From an uncultured Gemmatimonadota bacterium (GTDB lineage: Bacteria; Gemmatimonadota; Gemmatimonadetes; Gemmatimonadales; Gemmatimonadaceae), in NCBI GenBank assembly GCA_946479895.1, contig CAMLHT010000155.1, positions 1-8,978 of the forward strand: a stretch of DNA of 8,978 nucleotides, in the 5' to 3' direction. Every line of letters begins with the position of its first letter. Position 1 is the first letter of the stretch. The notes beneath the pieces were generated by a model. That model was not told where the DNA came from, made no database searches, and saw only the letters and a program-made list of their open reading frames with translations. The position numbers and the translations under genes are program-made. Below, in pieces: positions 5,650 to 8,978 of this stretch.

Positions 5650-8600
5650 ATGAAACGACGCCTGGCTCTCCCCCTGCTTGCCTCGGGACTCGCCGTCCTG
5701 ACTGCCTTCACCCTTCCTCCGCGCGTGGCGACCGCGCCGTATCGCATTGCGGCAGCGATAGATACGACGCTGATGAAGATGTACAGCTGGCGGGCCATCG
5801 GCCCCGATCGCGGCGGACGGTCCATCGCCGTCAGCGGCGTCCGCGGGCGCCCGAACGAGGCTTATTTCGGCGCGACCGGCGGCGGTCTCTGGAAGACCAC
5901 CGACGCCGGCGAGAACTGGGCGCCGGTGACGGACGGGCAGATCACGAGCGCGTCGATCGGCGCCGTCGCGGTCTCGGAGACGAATCCGGACGTGGTCTGG
6001 ATCGGCACCGGCGAGACGGAGATTCGCGGCAACATCATGCCGGGTGACGGCGTGTACAAGTCGACCGATGCCGGGAAGACCTGGAATTTCATCGGCTTCC
6101 GGAGCGCCGACGCCATCGCGAAGATCCGCATTCATCCGAAGAATCCGGACGTCGTCTTCGTGGCGTCGTTCGGCAAGTACGGCGGGCCGAGCGAAGACCG
6201 GGGCCTCTTCAAGACCACCGACGGCGGCAAGACGTGGCGCAAGGTCCTGTACAAGGATCCTCGTTCCGGAGCGGTCGAGCTCTCGATCGACCCGAACAAC
6301 CCGGACGTGATGTACGCGGCCCTCTGGGAGGCCTTCCGGACCGAGTGGGGCATGTCGAGCGGCGGGCCGGGCAGCGGCCTGTGGAAGTCGACCGACGGCG
6401 GCGAGCACTGGACGGAAATCACCCGCAATGCGGGACTGCCCTCGGGCGTGAACGGCAAGATCGGCGTCGCCGTGTCGCCCGCCGACCCGAACCGCGTATA
6501 CGCACTGATCGAGAACGACAACGGCGGCCTGTTCCAGTCGAACGATGCCGGCGCGACGTGGACGCTGGTGAACAGCAGCCGCAACATCCGGCAGCGCGCC
6601 TTCTACTACACGCACGTCGTCGCTGACCCGAAGAGCAAGGATCTCATCTTCCTGCTGAACGTCAGCGCATACCGCTCGAACGACGGCGGCAAGACGCTGC
6701 AGCCGCTCGGCGGCCAGACCCACGGCGACTATCACGACCTGTGGATCGATCCCGACAATTCACAGCACATGGTCGTGGCGAACGATGGCGGTGGCGCGGT
6801 CACGACGAACAACGCCCAGACCTGGTCGGCCGAGGATTTCCCGACGCCGCAGATGTACCGGATCTTCGCGACCACGCACCAGCCGTTTCACGTCTGCGGC
6901 TCGCAGCAGGACGCGAGCTCCTTCTGCATCTCGACGGCGAACCTCGCCAACGCGGGCGGCGGGCGCGGTGGCCGCGGCGGCGCCGGCGGTGGCCGGGGCG
7001 GCCCGGCGCCGGCCCCGCTCATCTACAACGTGGGCGGGTCGGAGAACGGCTACATCGCCCAGGATCCGCTCGACCCCGACGTCTTCTACGTGGGCACGAA
7101 CGCGAACGGCGGCGGGTTCCTGAACAAGGTGAATCGCCGCACCGGCGAGGAGCGCGAGGTCAGCCCGTATCCGCGGATGTTCTCGGGCGAGGAGTCGGCG
7201 GTGGTGAAGGAGCGGTGGCAGTGGACCTACCCCATCGTCTTCTCGCGCCTCGACCCGCGCGCGCTGTATGTGGGGTCGCAGCGGTTGTGGGTGACGCGCA
7301 ACGGCGGCCAGGACTGGACGGCACTGTCCGGCGACCTCACGCGGCACGACCCGAAGACCATGGGTCCCTCTGGCGGCCCGATCACGCGCGACATGAACGG
7401 CCCCGAGATCTACGGGGTGATCTTCACGATCGCGCCGGGGAAGCTGAACGGCAACGTGATCTGGACCGGGTCGGATGACGGCCTGATTCACGTCACGCAG
7501 AACGGCGGAACGACCTGGACCAACGTGACGCCGAAGGACATGCCGGACTTCGGGCGCGTCAGCATCATCGACGCCTCGAACTTCAGCTCCGGCACGGCGT
7601 ACGCCGCGGTGAAGCGTCCACTGCTCAACGACCGCAACCCCTACATCTTCCGCACGCGGGACTACGGGAAGACGTGGACGAAGATCGTGAAGGGCATCCG
7701 TGAGGACGACTACGTGCACACGGTGCGCGAGGATCCGTTCGCGAAGGGCGTGCTGTACGCCGGCACGCAGCAGGGCGTGTACGTCTCGTACGACGACGGC
7801 GAGAACTGGCAGTCGCTCTCGCTCAACCTGCCGATGATCCCGGTGTCGGACCTCGTCGTGATGCCGAACGACATCGCGATCTCGACGCACGGCCGCGGCT
7901 TCTACGTGCTGGACAACGTGAATCCGCTGCGCCACGCGGTTGCGGCGAGCGCGGCCAGCGACGCGTTCCTGTTCGCGCCGGTGCCGGCGGTTCGCTCCTC
8001 GACGATGGGCAACATCCAGTACTGGCTCAAGCATCCGGTCTCGAGCATAAAGATCGAGATCTCCGACTCGACGGGCCGCCTGGTCCGGTCGTTCCTCGGC
8101 GGCACGGCGGCGCCCCCGGCCGATCCCAACGCGGCGCAGGGCGGCCGTGGCGGCGGACGCGGTGGCTTCGGCGCGCCGATGGCCCCGGCGACGACCGCGG
8201 GAGTGAACACGGTGACCTGGGACCTCCGCTATCCGAACGCCGTCGGCTTCCCGGGGATGATCCTGTGGGGCGGCGGTCTCACCGGACCGGCAGCGCCTCC
8301 GGGCACGTACAAGGTGAAGCTCACGGCCGACGGCTACACCCAGACGCAGAACCTGGTGGTCCGGCGCAATCCGATGTTCGCCGCGACGGACGCCGACCTG
8401 CGCGCCCAGTTCAACCTCGCGATGCAGATTCGCGACAAGGTGAGCGAGGCGAACAACGCCGTCATCACGATCCGCGACCTCAAGGCGCAGATCGCCGACC
8501 GCCTGGGCAAGTCGCAGGACGCCGCGCTGCGTGCGCGCGGCGAGAAGCTCACGGCCGACCTGAGCGCGGTCGAGGGCGAGATCTACCAGGTGAAGAACCA

Positions 8601-8859
8601 GGCGGGCCAGGACCCGCTGAACTACCCGATCAAGATCAACAACCGGCTCGCGTCGCTGCTGACGGGCGTCGTGAACTCGGGCGACGGACGCCCGGTGGGC
8701 AAGGTGCCGGAGATCTTCACGGACCTGAAGGCGGAGCTCAAGGTGCTCACCGACCGGATGGACCGCGTGATCGCGACGGGCGTGCCGGCGTTCAATGCCG
8801 CGGCGAAAGGTGCCGGAGTGGATGCGATCGTGGTGAAGAAGCCGGGACCTGTGATGTAA
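5650..8859 (+). CDS. Secreted VPS10/sortilin-like Asp-box beta-propeller protein (often annotated as glycosyl hydrolase)
   Basis: The product has 1,069 residues from ATG 5650, giving a signal-peptide-like start (MKRRLALPLLASGLAVLTAF). The frame is open upstream to a GTG at 5566, which would add 28 residues containing a second hydrophobic stretch, so the start is uncertain. At least ten Asp-box (BNR) motifs of the form S/T-x-D-x-G-x-x-W, some degenerate, are visible near residues 84, 138, 189, 247, 297, 343, 549, 616, 669 and 713, as in VPS10/sortilin-type and BNR propellers. HGDYHDLW lies near 358. The only two cysteines (416 and 426) lie just before an RGG/Pro-Ala insert (436-456). A second Gly/Arg-rich insert is at about 830-841. 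Residues about 795-900 resemble a FlgD-type Ig domain, and a helical region follows from about 906. Despite the usual annotation, I see no catalytic signature. A binding or sorting role is as likely as hydrolysis. Confidence 0.85.
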   Translation: MKRRLALPLLASGLAVLTAFTLPPRVATAPYRIAAAIDTTLMKMYSWRAIGPDRGGRSIAVSGVRGRPNEAYFGATGGGLWKTTDAGENWAPVTDGQITSASIGAVAVSETNPDVVWIGTGETEIRGNIMPGDGVYKSTDAGKTWNFIGFRSADAIAKIRIHPKNPDVVFVASFGKYGGPSEDRGLFKTTDGGKTWRKVLYKDPRSGAVELSIDPNNPDVMYAALWEAFRTEWGMSSGGPGSGLWKSTDGGEHWTEITRNAGLPSGVNGKIGVAVSPADPNRVYALIENDNGGLFQSNDAGATWTLVNSSRNIRQRAFYYTHVVADPKSKDLIFLLNVSAYRSNDGGKTLQPLGGQTHGDYHDLWIDPDNSQHMVVANDGGGAVTTNNAQTWSAEDFPTPQMYRIFATTHQPFHVCGSQQDASSFCISTANLANAGGGRGGRGGAGGGRGGPAPAPLIYNVGGSENGYIAQDPLDPDVFYVGTNANGGGFLNKVNRRTGEEREVSPYPRMFSGEESAVVKERWQWTYPIVFSRLDPRALYVGSQRLWVTRNGGQDWTALSGDLTRHDPKTMGPSGGPITRDMNGPEIYGVIFTIAPGKLNGNVIWTGSDDGLIHVTQNGGTTWTNVTPKDMPDFGRVSIIDASNFSSGTAYAAVKRPLLNDRNPYIFRTRDYGKTWTKIVKGIREDDYVHTVREDPFAKGVLYAGTQQGVYVSYDDGENWQSLSLNLPMIPVSDLVVMPNDIAISTHGRGFYVLDNVNPLRHAVAASAASDAFLFAPVPAVRSSTMGNIQYWLKHPVSSIKIEISDSTGRLVRSFLGGTAAPPADPNAAQGGRGGGRGGFGAPMAPATTAGVNTVTWDLRYPNAVGFPGMILWGGGLTGPAAPPGTYKVKLTADGYTQTQNLVVRRNPMFAATDADLRAQFNLAMQIRDKVSEANNAVITIRDLKAQIADRLGKSQDAALRARGEKLTADLSAVEGEIYQVKNQAGQDPLNYPIKINNRLASLLTGVVNSGDGRPVGKVPEIFTDLKAELKVLTDRMDRVIATGVPAFNAAAKGAGVDAIVVKKPGPVM

Positions 8860-8868
8860 AGGTCATGC

Positions 8869-8900
8869 GCGTGACCGGCGGGCAGGTCCGCGGGTCACGC
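8869..8900 (+). other. Inverted repeat after the VPS10-type gene, possible weak terminator
   Basis: GCGTGACC (8869-8876) pairs with GGTCACGC (8893-8900). Inside it, after one G-G mismatch, GCGG (8878-8881) pairs with CCGC (8888-8891) around a six-base loop. It begins 10 bases after the stop codon. No T-tract follows (the next bases are CCCAGTACAC), so it may mark a transcript end without being a classic intrinsic terminator. Confidence 0.5.
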
Positions 8901-8924
8901 CCCAGTACACACAAAAAACAATGC

Positions 8925-8978
8925 GGGGGGGGGGGGGGGGCCGGGGAGGGGGTCCCCCCCCCCGGGGGGGTTTTTTGG
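8925..8978. other. Homopolymer run at the window end, likely sequencing or assembly artefact
   Basis: The last 54 bases contain 16 consecutive G (8925-8940), more G-rich sequence, ten C (8954-8963), seven G (8964-8970) and six T (8971-8976). Nothing else in the window resembles this. Such stacked homopolymers at the end of a contig are typical of low-quality read tails. No feature should be called here. Confidence 0.8.

Noticed and set aside
5611..6735. 374-codon and other open frames antisense to the VPS10-type gene
   Set aside because: The sense strand has repeated Asp-box motifs in frame. The antisense frames show only GC-driven composition.
1..8978. CRISPR arrays, tRNA or rRNA genes, insertion sequences
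   Set aside because: I saw no regularly spaced repeats, cloverleaf or conserved rRNA segments, transposase motifs or terminal inverted repeats anywhere in the window.

Overview
The window is a high-GC bacterial fragment with five coding regions: four complete and one cut by the left edge. The gene content suggests Gemmatimonadota or a relative such as Acidobacteriota: a roughly 1,070-residue Asp-box/VPS10-type secreted beta-propeller protein with an RGG-rich insert, and secreted proteins that nearly all carry an AxA|Q cleavage site. No ribosomal or housekeeping marker is present, so this placement is an inference.

Layout. Positions 1-435 (+) hold the 3' part of a small secreted beta-rich protein whose start lies upstream. 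It is followed after 13 bases by a secreted two-domain, chaperone-like protein (449-1264, +). An AT-rich promoter/operator-like module (1297-1331) and an 87-base leader precede a second small secreted protein (1419-1901, +), which is a paralogue of the first. Two hairpins follow, the second a strong stem at 1974-1995. A second copy of the same module (2008-2042) then precedes a 965-residue secreted protein (2066-4963, +) with Ig-like N-terminal domains, a long beta-strand-rich middle and two carboxypeptidase-regulatory-like domains near the C-terminus. A third paralogue of the small protein lies on the opposite strand (5024-5500, -), converging on the large gene across a shared terminator hairpin. 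A large VPS10/Asp-box protein (5650-8859, +) diverges from it. The last ~55 bases are homopolymer runs that look like an assembly or sequencing artefact at a contig end.

How the genes may work together. The first five elements look like one surface-assembly locus: three related pilin-like subunits, one periplasmic chaperone-like protein and one large outer-membrane, usher-like protein. All mature products appear to lack cysteine. The sequence shows the parts and their paralogy directly. The chaperone-usher analogy is inferred from architecture and gene order, not from a recognised family match. The twin module ACAAC-N3-GTAAT-N17-GTAAT, with identical spacing in front of the subunit gene and the large gene, is direct evidence that at least these two are probably co-regulated. 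The VPS10-type gene is probably an independent neighbour.
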